From Sipunculus nudus (Eukaryota > Annelida > Sipuncula > Golfingiida > Sipunculidae): 64,000 nucleotides of DNA. Of the stretch, positions 10,345 to 23,000 are shown piece after piece. A program made the translations under genes and the position numbers. The stretch lies in NCBI GenBank assembly GCA_026874595.1, contig CM049309.1, positions 5,356,576-5,420,575 of the forward strand, read 5' to 3'. The notes below the pieces were generated by a model, which made no database searches, was not told the origin of the DNA, and saw nothing but the letters and a program-made list of their open reading frames with translations. Numbering within the stretch: position 1 is the stretch's first letter; each line of letters starts with the position of its first letter.

Positions 10345-13300
10345 GTCGAACCTGTCTAAAGGACCTGTCTATTTAGACCACCCTTGAATGAACTGAAAGC
10401 ATTCTCATTTGTTATGGGTGACCTGTCTAAGACCACCTGCAGTGACTTAAGACCACTCTTTTGCCAGTCCCAGGGTGGTCAAATTTTATACATTCCTGCA
10501 TGTTCCCATTTATTGACGACCTAACATGGTGGGAACTTAACTATGGAATAAACTAGATGTGTCGGAACGACACGAATGCCCCCGCTTGGGGCAAATTTTG
10601 AAAATTTCAGGAGGAGTTCAGGAGGTGTCGTATGGTCAAAAGTAGGTCAACAAGGGCAAAATGCAAACTAGATCTGTAACAGGTCATTATCAAGCAACAC
10701 ACCAAAAATCAGGCCAGTATCTGCAGGCATTGAGAAAAAAAGTCCATATATGTGCATTTTCCATAAAAATTTCTGTCTTTCATGAAATTTTCTATGTTTA
10801 GGAGCCGTAAAACAATCAAAAGTAGGTCAACCGGGATGAAACGCGAACTCGATCTGTAACTGTCATTATCTGCCCACACAAAAAATCAGGGTGGTATCAG
10901 CAGGCATTGAGGAATAAAAGTCAGTACATGTGCACTTTTTCATGAAATTTTCTATGTTAGAGCACCGTCAAACGGTCAAAAGTAGGTCAACTGGGACAAA
11001 ACGTGAACTCGATCTGTAACTGGCCATTATCTGCCCACACACCAAAAAATAAGGCCAATATCTGCAGGTATTGCGAAAAAAAAGTCTGTACATGTGTATT
11101 TGTCATTAAAGTTCATATTTTTCATGAAATTTTCTATGTTTAGGAGCCGTAAAACGGTCAAAAATAGGTCAACCGGGACGAAACGCGAACTCGATCTGTA
11201 ACTGGTTTTTATCTGCAAACACATAAAAAATCAGGCCAAAATCTGCAGGCATTGCAGAAAAAGACCGTACATGTGTATTTGTCATGAAAATTTCTATTTT
11301 TCATGAAATTTTCTGTGTTCAGGAGCCATAAAACGGTCAAAATAGGTCAACCGGGACGAAACGCGAACTCGATCTGTAACTGGTCTATATCTGCCCACAC
11401 ACCAAAAATCAGGCCAATATCTGCAGGCATTGCGAAAAAAAGTCCGTACAACTGTTTGATTTCGGAATGACGAAAGACGGAAGGACGGAAGGACGGAATG
11501 ACGGACATGGGTAAAATTATATGCCCCGGCCACTTTGTGGCGGGGGCATAAAAAGAGCTCTCTGATAAGCACGCTATCCATACAGAAGTCTACTAAGAGT
11601 ACAATGGTCATATCAAGCATACAAGTCGTAAAAAAGTAGTGGTCGTATAATTGGGGGTTCACGTTAGAGGGGGTGGCCGTAAAGTATTACTTTATTTTAT
11701 ATACTTAACTGCCTACTTTAAATCACATTTAGGAAACTTCTTGTTGATTACCTTAAAGAAGTAGAAGATATTGTTCTCAGAAGGTTCTCTGGAACAAAGC
11801 GCTGCGTCCAGATTTCGTCTCAGGCCCTCCCAGACCTCGGTGATGGATTTAGGATAGCCAGGGTCAACCTTCAGACTGGTGTTTACTCGGTAATAATCGT
11901 TACCTTAATGAAACGTAGTTGTACAAGTAATCATGAGTATAATTAAAACCATTAAAATCCCAAGAAAAAAAACCTTAATTATCATGTTTTGCATTGGTCT
12001 TGGTTGATTGATAATCTGTAATCAACCGGTTTTGATAAATTTATTTGGAAGGTTATGTAACAATCCATGATATTGACGATTTAAACTGGATACTATGATA
12101 CGTATCTTAAATAATTCTTTACCAATGCGAGAAAGGGCAATTTATTCAATAAATAAAACCTCCTTATATAAGAAGCCCCATAGTGGAAGGCAAGGATGTC
12201 TATTATGTTCTCAGAATGCAATTCAATCATATTCGATCTTTCAAAATATTTGCCATTAATGAACGACATCTTTCGATGTTACCTGGAGTCCCCGTCCAAT
12301 AATCAAGAATTTATCAACATATTATTCGATATAATTAAATCATATAATATTTAATAACTTTGTGTACATTTTTAATGCGGTAGATCGCGAAAATGGAACC
12401 TACGCGAAAAACTGAAAAACTGGAAATCGTGAAATATTAACCTCGCGAATATGAAGCCAACCACAGTATGTGTGGTCTCTCTATATGTGGTTTCTCTACA
12501 CGTGGTCTCTCTATATGTGGTCTCTCTATATGTGGTCTAATTTCTAAAACTATCGTTCTGCAGTTTTCAGTTTAGAGCAATAAATTGTGAGTTATCGAAA
12601 GGAATCTTACCTGAAAATACATATGTTTTGTTCCACTTTGGCATGTAAACAGCTGCATCGATGGTAGGGAGATCACAGTACGTCGGCCTTGTCGTTGTGG
12701 CTGTGGTTTGTGGAGTTGTGGCTAAGGGTTCTACGGGCGCAGTTGATCCGTAGGTTATTGTAGACTTGGTACTATCTGGGTTTCCTGGAGTGGATAATAA
12801 TAATCATAATAATCATAATAAATTATTAACTAGATGATTACTGTCGCCGAGTGATCAGTGGAGGCCTTCCTCGACGCCCTCAACTGGTCAGTACACTCAG
12901 GGGAACTTTTAGAAAGTCTACACCAAATACATGACCCCTTTCTTGCTAATATCCTGCAGGAATGGATGAGTGGAATTGATTGCGACGAATGTAACCTGAC
13001 CAATATAATTTTATAGTGGCTGACTCTAATATGAAATGCGTATGAAGGACTCTAGGATATAACTTACCATATAAAGCCTGGATGCCCGAAATGTCGTCAG
13101 GATGAAGCTTAAAGTTCGGTTTATAGCCACGGTAGAAAGGGGACATCAGAGCCCCCCGCACCCCGGAGTGTTTGAGACCGAGTGAATGTCCAATTTCGTG
13201 GGTTGCAACCTCTAACAGGTAGATGTCTGAAAAAAATATTTCAGTATTCAATTGGTGGAGGTTTGATGATTTTGTTCTACCTGAAGTTAAGTATACGACC

Positions 13301-14001
13301 CTTTACATGTATGCTTCATTTCTATATGTACGTGGTTCTTCCTCGGCCACATATGCAAACCATATGTTTCGTATCATCGGAAACGTGCTTGCAAAATCAA
13401 GACATTTACCTAGTTCACTCCGCAAAAGAAAGTGTTTTCCATCCATGTCGGTTTATTAGTTTGCATTTTACCAAGATCATGTAAAATCTGCTGGCAGATT
13501 TCTGCGCTCAGTTGTAAAGGGGTCTGACATAGACAAGGGTGAACTCCTTTTTAAATACCACAGATTGTGCCATATCAGGTTGTCGTTTCTCACACTTTGG
13601 GATGTGGTTGCCCACTCCAGTAACCTCCCTCCTATTATAAAATCGTTCATCCGCAAGCGTAATCGGGATCATGACGACTTTACTGCAAAACTGAGAACCG
13701 TATGCGAAAGAGTCATGCGCCGCTTTAATGAGGATGTCCACTGTATTGCAAATTACCTGTGTTGTCCGAGAAGTGCTCATCATCATCAAAGTGGACATTG
13801 CCGCCATAATTGGGATAAAATGCATGAGCCAGGGTGCCGCCCGCTCCGTCAAAGTTTTTACCATCGCCATGGTCCCCAGTGGTGAACCAGATTTCGATGT
13901 CAGGGACATGTGACGTCAGACTGAAGGTGAGACTTGTGACGTCTGACCAAAACTGATGCGTGAAATAGAAAAAAAATGTTCAATAAAAATGAACGATAAC
14001 C

Positions 14002-14038
<37 letters not shown>

Positions 14039-17000
14039 TAACGGTTAGAAAAATAAACCATTTAACCATGTGATTCATGTGCAAAGGTTATTCTTGTTTG
14101 CAATAAACAGAGGGTAAATATTTATCAATTCAAATATCATAAAAATTTAAATTATGGGTTTAATATCATCTGCTCTATGATTCACAACGATATTATAACC
14201 AGGGGAGGGAAGAGTAGATTCCGATTCTAATGTAGGCAGACCAAGTTTAAAATTTGTTTAGGCGAGATTTCAATCTTGAAGTCTCCACCAAAGGATTTTG
14301 AACTGGGCTGGTCTAGGTCTTGGACACGCCATACTCCGTCCTCATTGAAACATCCATAATCTTCATCCAAATACCAAAAAACGTAAGAAAAAAACATAGA
14401 AAACTGGCTGCGGGGACTAAATGCTAGTAAATACTCAAGTGGACCAGAATATCGGTCATCTGAGCGGGTTGTTGGTTTTGGCATGATTGCTAAAGATATA
14501 AGCACCAGTATTTATTGAACTTACCTTGAATGCGCGACGTATAATTTCGTCAACTTTTGAATGACTCATATCGTTGGTATAGCGCGTAATTTTGTATGTA
14601 AGTGACCGTTTCTTCCAAGGATCTACCAATACAATGAAAACATGCAGGTAAGGGTATTTGTGTCGTTATTTACACAGATGCCCAGGGCTGACAGTTGTCG
14701 GATATGTCACCTGACACTGGCAGTTGTACATATGCAAGATGGAATTGTACCATGAGAAGCACAGTAATAGGCGAGAAGAATGATACAATGATAAGAACAC
14801 ATGAATTTTGGTTTGCTTAATAATAACTTACAAAGATAAAAAAAAGCGTACAGGTGGTAAGTAGTAATAAGGGATCAGCACAATAATGAAACAATCAGAA
14901 AAGAGTAGTTGGCTAAAAAGAAAGAGGAAAGCAGGTTGCTAGCACAAACATGAAATATAGAGAAAGCCGCACGTGACTGGAACAAGCATGAAATCAAGAG
15001 AAAGCAACAGGTGGTTAGCACAAACATGAAATCAAGAGAAAGAAACAGGTGGTTAGCACAAACATGAAATCAAGTAAAAGCGACAAGATGGTAAGCACAA
15101 ACATGAAATCAAGTAAGCAAAAAGGTGGTAAGCACAAACATGAAATCAAGTGAAAGCAACAAGGTGGTAAGCACAAACATGAAATCAAGTAAAGCAACAA
15201 GGTGGTTAGCACAAACATGATATCAAGAGTAAGCAAGAGGTGGTTAGCACAAACATTAAAATCAAGAGAAAGCAACAGGTGGTAAGCATAAACAAGAAAT
15301 CAAGTGAGAGCAACAGGTGGTTAGCACAAACATTAAAATCAAGAGAAAGCAACAAGGTGGTAAGCACAAACCTTAAAATCAAGAGAAAGCAACTGGTGGT
15401 AAGCACAAACATGCAATCAAGAGAAAGCAACAGGTGGTTAGCACAAACATGAAATCAAGAGAAGGCATCTTAAGGCGAGCACAAATATGCAATCAACAGA
15501 TGGTATCAGATGGCTGGCACAAACTTGAAATCAAGACATAGTATCAGGTTCCTGGAACAAACATGCAATCAAGAGATAGTATCAGGTGGTTAGCAAAAAA
15601 AAAGGAAATCAAGAGTAAGCAGCAGGTGGCTAGGTCACCAGGCAGCAGGCGCATGGTTTACAATATGGGAAAGTGGTGGATGGGTAACACCATGGGAAAT
15701 GTAATGCAATGCATGGGATGCACTATGAGAAATGTGCTGTATGTTTACCATTATGAGAAATGTTGCACGGGTTACATTATGAGAAATGAGGTGCATTGGA
15801 AACACTCTGGGCAATGTAGTGCATTGGAAACACTGAGAATTGCGGTGCAAGGTAAACACTTTAGGAAATGCGGTGCAAGGGAAACACTCTGGGAAATGCG
15901 GTGCAAGGGAAACACCCTGGGAAATGCGGTACAAGGGAAACACTCTAGGAAATGCGGTGCAAGGTAACACTCTAGGAAATGCAGTGCAAGGGAAACACTC
16001 TAGAAAATGCGGTGCAAGGGAAACACATTGGGAAATGCGGTGCAAGGGAAACACCCTTGGAAATGCGGTGTAAGGGAAAACACTCTGGGAAATGTGGTGC
16101 AAGGGAAACACTCTGAGAAATGCGGTGCATGGGAAACACCCTTGGAAATGCGGTGCAAGGGAAACACTCTAGGAAAGCGGTGCAAGGGAAACACTCAAGG
16201 AGATGCGGTGTGAGGGAAACACTCTCGGAAATGCGGTGTGAGGAAAAAACTCTAGGAAATGCGGTGTGAGGGAAACACTCTAGGAAATGCGGTGCAAGGG
16301 AAACGCTCCGGGAAATGCGGTGCAAGGGAAACACTCTAGGAAATGCGGTGCAAGGGAAACACTTTAGGAAATGCAGTGCAAGGGAAACGCTCCGGGAAAT
16401 GCGGTGCATTAGAAACACTATTAGAAATGCGGTGCAAGGGAAACAATTTAGGAAATGCGGTGCAAGGGAAACACTCTAGGAAATGCGGTGCAAGGGAAAC
16501 ACTCTAGGAAATGCAGTGCAAGGGAAACGCTCCGGGAAATGCGGTGCATTAGAAACACTATTAGAAATGTGGTGCAAGGGAAACACTTTAGGAAATGCGG
16601 TGCATGGGAAATTCAATGGGCCATATGGCGCAGGGGAAACAATATGGGCAATTTAGTGCATTAGAAACGCTCGTGGAAAAGCGGTGCAAGGGAAACACTC
16701 TAGGAAATGCGGTGCAAGGGAAACGCTCCGGGAAATGCGGTGCAAGGGGAACACGCTTGGAAATGCGGTGCAAGGGAAACACTATGGGCCATATGGCGCA
16801 GGGGAAACAATATGGGCAATTAAGTGCATTGGAAACACTTTGGGAAATGCGGTGCAAGGGAAACACTCTAGGAAATGCGGTCCAAGGGAAACACTCTACG
16901 AAATGCGGTCCAAGGGAAACACTCTGGGAAACGCGGTGCAAGGTAAACACCTTGGGAAATGCGGTGCAAGGTAACACTCTAGGAAATGCGGTGCAAGGTA

Positions 17001-20000
17001 ACACTCTAGGAAATCCAGTGCAAGGAAAACACTCTAGGAAATGCGGTGCAAGGGAAACGCTCCGGGGAATGCGGTGCAAGGGAAACACGCTTGGAAATGC
17101 GGTTCAAGGGAAACACTCTGGGAAATGTGGTGCAAGGGAAACACTCTGGGAAATGCGGTGCATGGGAAACACCCTTGGAAATGCGGTGCAAGGGAAACAC
17201 TCTAGGAAATGCGGTAGGAGGACTACACTCTGGGAAAAGCCGTGCAAGGGAAACACTCTGGGAAATGCGGTGCAAGGGAAACACCTTGGGAAATGCGGTG
17301 CAAGGGAAACACTCTGGGAAACGCGGTGCAAGGTAAACACCTTGGGAAATGCGGTGCAAGGTAACACTCTAGGAAATGCGGTGCAAGGTATCACTCTAGG
17401 AAATCCAGTGCAAGGAAAACACTCTAGGAAATGCGGTGCAAGGGAAACGCTCCGGGGAATGCGGTGCAAGGGAAACACGCTTGGAAATGCGGTTCAAGGG
17501 AAACACTCTGGGAAATGTGGTGCAAGGGAAACACTCTGGGAAATGCGGTGCATGGGAAACACCCTTGGAAATGCGCCGCAAGGGAAACAATCTAGGAAAT
17601 GCGGTAGGAGGGCTACACTCTGGGAAAAGCCGTGCAAGGGAAACACTCTGGGAAATGCGGTGCGAGGGAAACGCTCCTGGAAATGCGGTGCATTAGAAAC
17701 ACTATTACAAATGCGGTGCAAGGGAAACACTTTAGGAAATGCGGTGCAAGGGAAATTCAATGGGCCATATGGCGCAGGGGAAACAATATGGGCAATGTAG
17801 TGCATTAGAAACGCTCTGGGAAAAGCGGTGCAAGGGAAACACTCTAGGAAATGCGGTGCAAGGGAAACGCTCCGGGAAATGCGGTGCAAGGGGAACACGC
17901 TTGGAAATGCGGTGCAAGGGAAACACTATGGGCCATATGGCGCAGGGGAAACAATATGGGCAATTAAGTGCATTGGAAACACTTTGGGAAATGCGGTGCA
18001 AGGGAAACACTCAAGGAAATGCGGTCCAAGGGAAACACTCTAGGAAATGCGGTGCAAGGTAACACTCTAGGAAATCCAGTGCAAGGAAAACACTCTAGGA
18101 AATGCGGTGCAAGGGAAACGCTCCGGGGAATGCGGTGCAAGGGAAACACGCTTGGAAATGCGGTTCAAGGGAAACACTCTGGGAAATGTGGTGCAAGGGA
18201 AACACTCTGGGAAATGCGGTGCATGGGAAACACCCTTGGAAATGCGGTGCAAGGGAAACACTCTAGGAAATGCGGTGCAAGGGAAACACCTTGGGAAATG
18301 CGGTGCAAGGGAAACACTCTAGGAAATGCGGTGCAAGGTAACACTCTAGGAAATCCAGTGCAAGGAAAACACTCTAGGAAATGCGGTGCAAGGGAAACGC
18401 TCCTGGAAATGCGGTGCATTAGAAACACTATTACAAATGCGGTGCAAGGGAAACACTTTAGGAAATGCGGTGCAAGGGAAATTCAATGGGCCATATGGCG
18501 CAGGGGAAACAATATGGGCAATGTAGTGCATTAGAAACGCTCTGGGAAAAGCGGTGCAAGGGAAACACTCCAGGAAATGCGGTGCAAGGGAAACGCTCCG
18601 GGAAATGCGGTGCAAGGGGAACACGCTTGGAAATGCGGTTCAAGGGAAACACTATGGGCCATATGGCGCAGGGGAAACAATATGGGCAATTAAGTGCATT
18701 GGAAACACTTTGGGAAATGCGGTGCAAGGGAAACACTCAAGGAAATGCGGTCCAAGGGAAACACTCTACGAAATGCGGTCCAAGGGAAACACTCTGGGAA
18801 ACGCGGTGCAAGGTAAACACCTTGGGAAATGCGGTGCAAGGGAAACTCTCTAGGAAATGCGGTGCAAGGTAACACTCTAGGAAATCCAGTGCAAGGAAAA
18901 CACTCTAGGAAATGCGGTGCAAGGGAAACGCTCCGGGGAATGCGGTGCATTAGAAACACTTTTCGAAATGCGGTGCAAGGGAAACAATTTAGGAAATGCG
19001 GTGCAAGGGAAACACTCTGGGAAATGCGGTGCATGGGAAACACCCTTGGAAATGCGGTGCAAGGGAAACACTCTAGGAAATGCGGTAGGAGGACTACACT
19101 CTGGGAAAAGCCGTGCAAGGGAAACACTCTGGGAAATGCGGTGCAAGGGAAACACCTTGGGAAATGCGGTGCAAGGGAAACACTCTGGGAAACGCGGTGC
19201 AAGGTAAACACCTTGGGAAATGCGGTGCAAGGTAACACTCTAGGAAATGCGGTGCAAGGTATCACTCTAGGAAATCCAGTGCAAGGAAAACACTCTAGGA
19301 AATGCGGTGCAAGGGAAACGCTCCGGGGAATGCGGTGCAAGGGAAACACGCTTGGAAATGCGGTTCAAGGGAAACACTCTGGGAAATGTGGTGCAAGGGA
19401 AACACTCTGGGAAATGCGGTGCATGGGAAACACCCTTGGAAATGCGCCGCAAGGGAAACAATCTAGGAAATGCGGTAGGAGGGCTACACTCTGGGAAAAG
19501 CCGTGCAAGGGAAACACTCTGGGAAATGCGGTGCAAGGGAAACGCTCCTGGAAATGCGGTGCATTAGAAACACTATTACAAATGCGGTGCAAGGGAAACA
19601 CTTTAGGAAATGCGGTGCAAGGGAAATTCAATGGGCCATATGGCGCAGGGGAAACAATATGGGCAATGTAGTGCATTAGAAACGCTCTGGGAAAAGCGGT
19701 GCAAGGGAAACACTCTAGGAAATGCGGTGCAAGGGAAACGCTCCGGGAAATGCGGTGCAAGGGGAACACGCTTGGAAATGCGGTGCAAGGGAAACACTAT
19801 GGGCCATATGGCGCAGGGGAAACAATATGGGCAATTAAGTGCATTGGAAACACTTTGGGAAATGCGGTGCAAGGGAAACACTCAAGGAAATGCGGTCCAA
19901 GGGAAACACTCTAGGAAATGCCGTGCAAGGTAACACTCTAGGAAATCCAGTGCAAGGAAAACACTCTAGGAAATGCGGTGCAAGGGAAACGCTCCGGGGA

Positions 20001-23000
20001 ATGCGGTGCAAGGGAAACACGCTTGGAAATGCGGTTCAAGGGAAACACTCTGGGAAATGTGGTGCAAGGGAAACACTCTGGGAAATGCGGTGCATGGGAA
20101 ACACCCTTGGAAATGCGGTGCAAGGGAAACACTCTAGGAAATGCGGTGCAAGGGAAACACCTTGGGAAATGCGGTGCAAGGGAAACACTCTAGGAAATGC
20201 GGTGCAAGGTAACACTCTAGGAAATCCAGTGCAAGGAAAACACTCTAGGAAATGCGGTGCAAGGGAAACGCTCCTGGAAATGCGGTGCATTAGAAACACT
20301 ATTACAAATGCGGTGCAAGGGAAACACTTTAGGAAATGCGGTGCAAGGGAAATTCAATGGGCCATATGGCGCAGGGGAAACAATATGGGCAATGTAGTGC
20401 ATTAGAAACGCTCTGGGAAAAGCGGTGCAAGGGAAACACTCCAGGAAATGCGGTGCAAGGGAAACGCTCCGGGAAATGCGGTGCAAGGGGAACACGCTTG
20501 GAAATGCGGTTCAAGGGAAACACTATGGGCCATATGGCGCAGGGGAAACAATATGGGCAATTAAGTGCATTGGAAACACTTTGGGAAATGCGGTGCAAGG
20601 GAAACACTCAAGGAAATGCGGTCCAAGGGAAACACTCTACGAAATGCGGTCCAAGGGAAACACTCTGGGAAACGCGGTGCAAGGTAAACACCTTGGGAAA
20701 TGCGGTGCAAGGGAAACACTCTAGGAAATGCGGTGCAAGGTAACACTCTAGGAAATCCAGTGCAAGGAAAACACTCTAGGAAATGCGGTGCAAGGGAAAC
20801 GCTCCGGGGAATGCGGTGCATTAGAAACACTTTTCGAAATGCGGTGCAAGGGAAACAATTTAGGAAATGCGGTGCAAGGGAAACACAATGGGCCATATGG
20901 CGCAGGGGAAACAATATGGGCAATGTAGTGCATTAGAAACGCTCTGGGAAAAGCGGTGCAAGGGAAACACTCTAGTAAATGCGGAGCTAGGGAAACGCTC
21001 CGGGAAATGCGGTGCAAGGGGAACACACTTGGAAATGCGGTGCAAGGGAAACACTATTGGCCATATGGCGCAAGGGAAACAATATGGGCAATTAAGTGCA
21101 TTGGAAACACTTTGGGAAATGCGGTGCGAGGGAAACACTCTAGGAAATGCGGTCCAAGGGAAACACTCTAGGAAATGCGGTGCAAGGGAAACACTCTAAG
21201 AAATGCGGTGCAAGGGAAACGCTTTGGGAAATGCGGTACAGGGAAACACGCTTGGAAATGCGGTGCAAGGCCATATAGCGCAAGGAAAACACTATGGGCA
21301 ATATGGTGCATGAGAAACATTAAGAGAATGTGGGGCATGGATAACACTTTGGCAAATATTTATAACTTAGATGGGCAAATCTTCAATAAACAATATCTTA
21401 ACACACTTGTCAGTGTATATACTTACCATGCAATGAATACCTCTTCTTTCTTATTTTGTTATTTTCATTGTCATAGTCTTTGTTTCCGCATCGTTTTCGT
21501 GTCATCATCGCAAGCGTGACCTCGTCAATTGTACCTTTAAGGTAATAAAATACACAAAAAGTACTTATTTACATATATCAAAATTCACAACATTAACACA
21601 TTCTTTGATCTATTGAATATCAAGTTATAGGGGTTCATCTAATGGTCTGCGAGCCAGCGAACGTTTTCCTTACTCGCGAAGCAGCACCTTGGGACACTTG
21701 CTAAAATTTGCATAAACGCGAACATCCCATCATAAGTTTCAACTTGAGAGTCTATAGGTGTCAAACCTAGGGTTCACAACCTTAACTAAGTGCTCCTAGT
21801 ATAGTTATAATTTCCATTCTCGCCGGAGAAAATAACTATTCCGATTCCTCACGATTCTTTGGTTTCTTGTTGTCAATGCTCATTTTTGTTAATTGGGGGG
21901 AAGCTATACGAGGTAGAAAAATTTCTAAAAGTGACCTATACCATGTGAAATTATCAAAGATTACCACGACAATGATTTGAAATATTTGTTCGAGCGACTT
22001 GGGTTGTTCACTTTTTGTGAGGGGAAAGCTATAGAATTTTTTCTTAAAGTGTCCTACCTAAGGCTGAATATTGTTTTGAGTGCTCTAATCACAACACCAT
22101 TCCTATTATGTCTGTGCCAGATTCTTTACATTGGCGGGACCAGGGTCGGACTAGGAAGAAAAAACGGCCCTGGAAATTTGAATGAAACCGGCCCATAGCA
22201 GTTATTTTTTTTGTATTGCAAGACTTAAATAACTGACTCAACATTTCTCATCTTCTTGCATTTAGCATTCATTAGTCACATAATTCTGATCTGAACATAG
22301 AACTCTTCCTTGAGAATGCATAAATTACAGAGTCTGCGTCCAGATTTTGCAGAACAGAATATCCTTCTCAACTGCCATCAACATGAATGCATTTAGGTTT
22401 TCTGAGCAAAATGTGCTCCTAAATCTGTTCTTGATGAACTTTAGAGTGGAGAAACTCTCTTCACATGCAACCTGTGTTGTTGACAGAGTTTGCTGATATT
22501 TGTAAATAAACTAAAAGCACCATGGTCAAAATTATTATTTCCATTGAGTTCAATGAACATTGAACAAATTGTTTACGAGTAGAATAGAAAAATCAAGCAT
22601 TATCAATGAATTTGTTCATCTTGAATCTACAAAACGTAACGTTTTAACTGAAGTTTATTTTTCACAGTTGGATTTGATTTCTATAGTACACTGTTATGAC
22701 ATATCAGACAACTCACACACCTGTCATATTCTTTCGCTCTTTGGCATATAAAAATGATTACTCAATAATGCAGTCTAAGTCACATTACCGGCAGGGCTCC
22801 GGTGGATTTTTAAAATCGGCTGAGCAGCGAGCTCCTCGCCAATTTTAATAAGTCCGGCGGGCATCGGTCGATTTTTATAGATTGTGGTCACATAAGTATG
22901 GAGGCCCAGCCGAGTCCAAAGATCTTTTATGCACCTAAAATGTGAAGGGGTCCGACAGGACGTCGTTGGAAGCACGTCCGAAACGTCCTCCGAAATCGTC

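Noticed and set aside
13508-13909. 133-codon minus-strand frame over the gene B catalytic exon
   Set aside because: It is a shadow frame. The true frame of this DNA gives the MMP catalytic core and joins both neighbours in phase.
15015-15430. Minus-strand frames repeating LDFMFVLTT-like peptides
   Set aside because: They are translations of the 38-bp minisatellite.
16595-17800. 401-codon plus-strand frame and many overlapping frames on both strands
   Set aside because: They lie wholly within the 28-bp minisatellite, opposite the MMP gene and inside its intron. Openness follows from the repeat, and no domain or splice signals support a protein.
15690-21345. CRISPR-like regular repeats
   Set aside because: Repeats are directly contiguous with no unique spacers, there are no cas genes, and the context is a eukaryotic intron.
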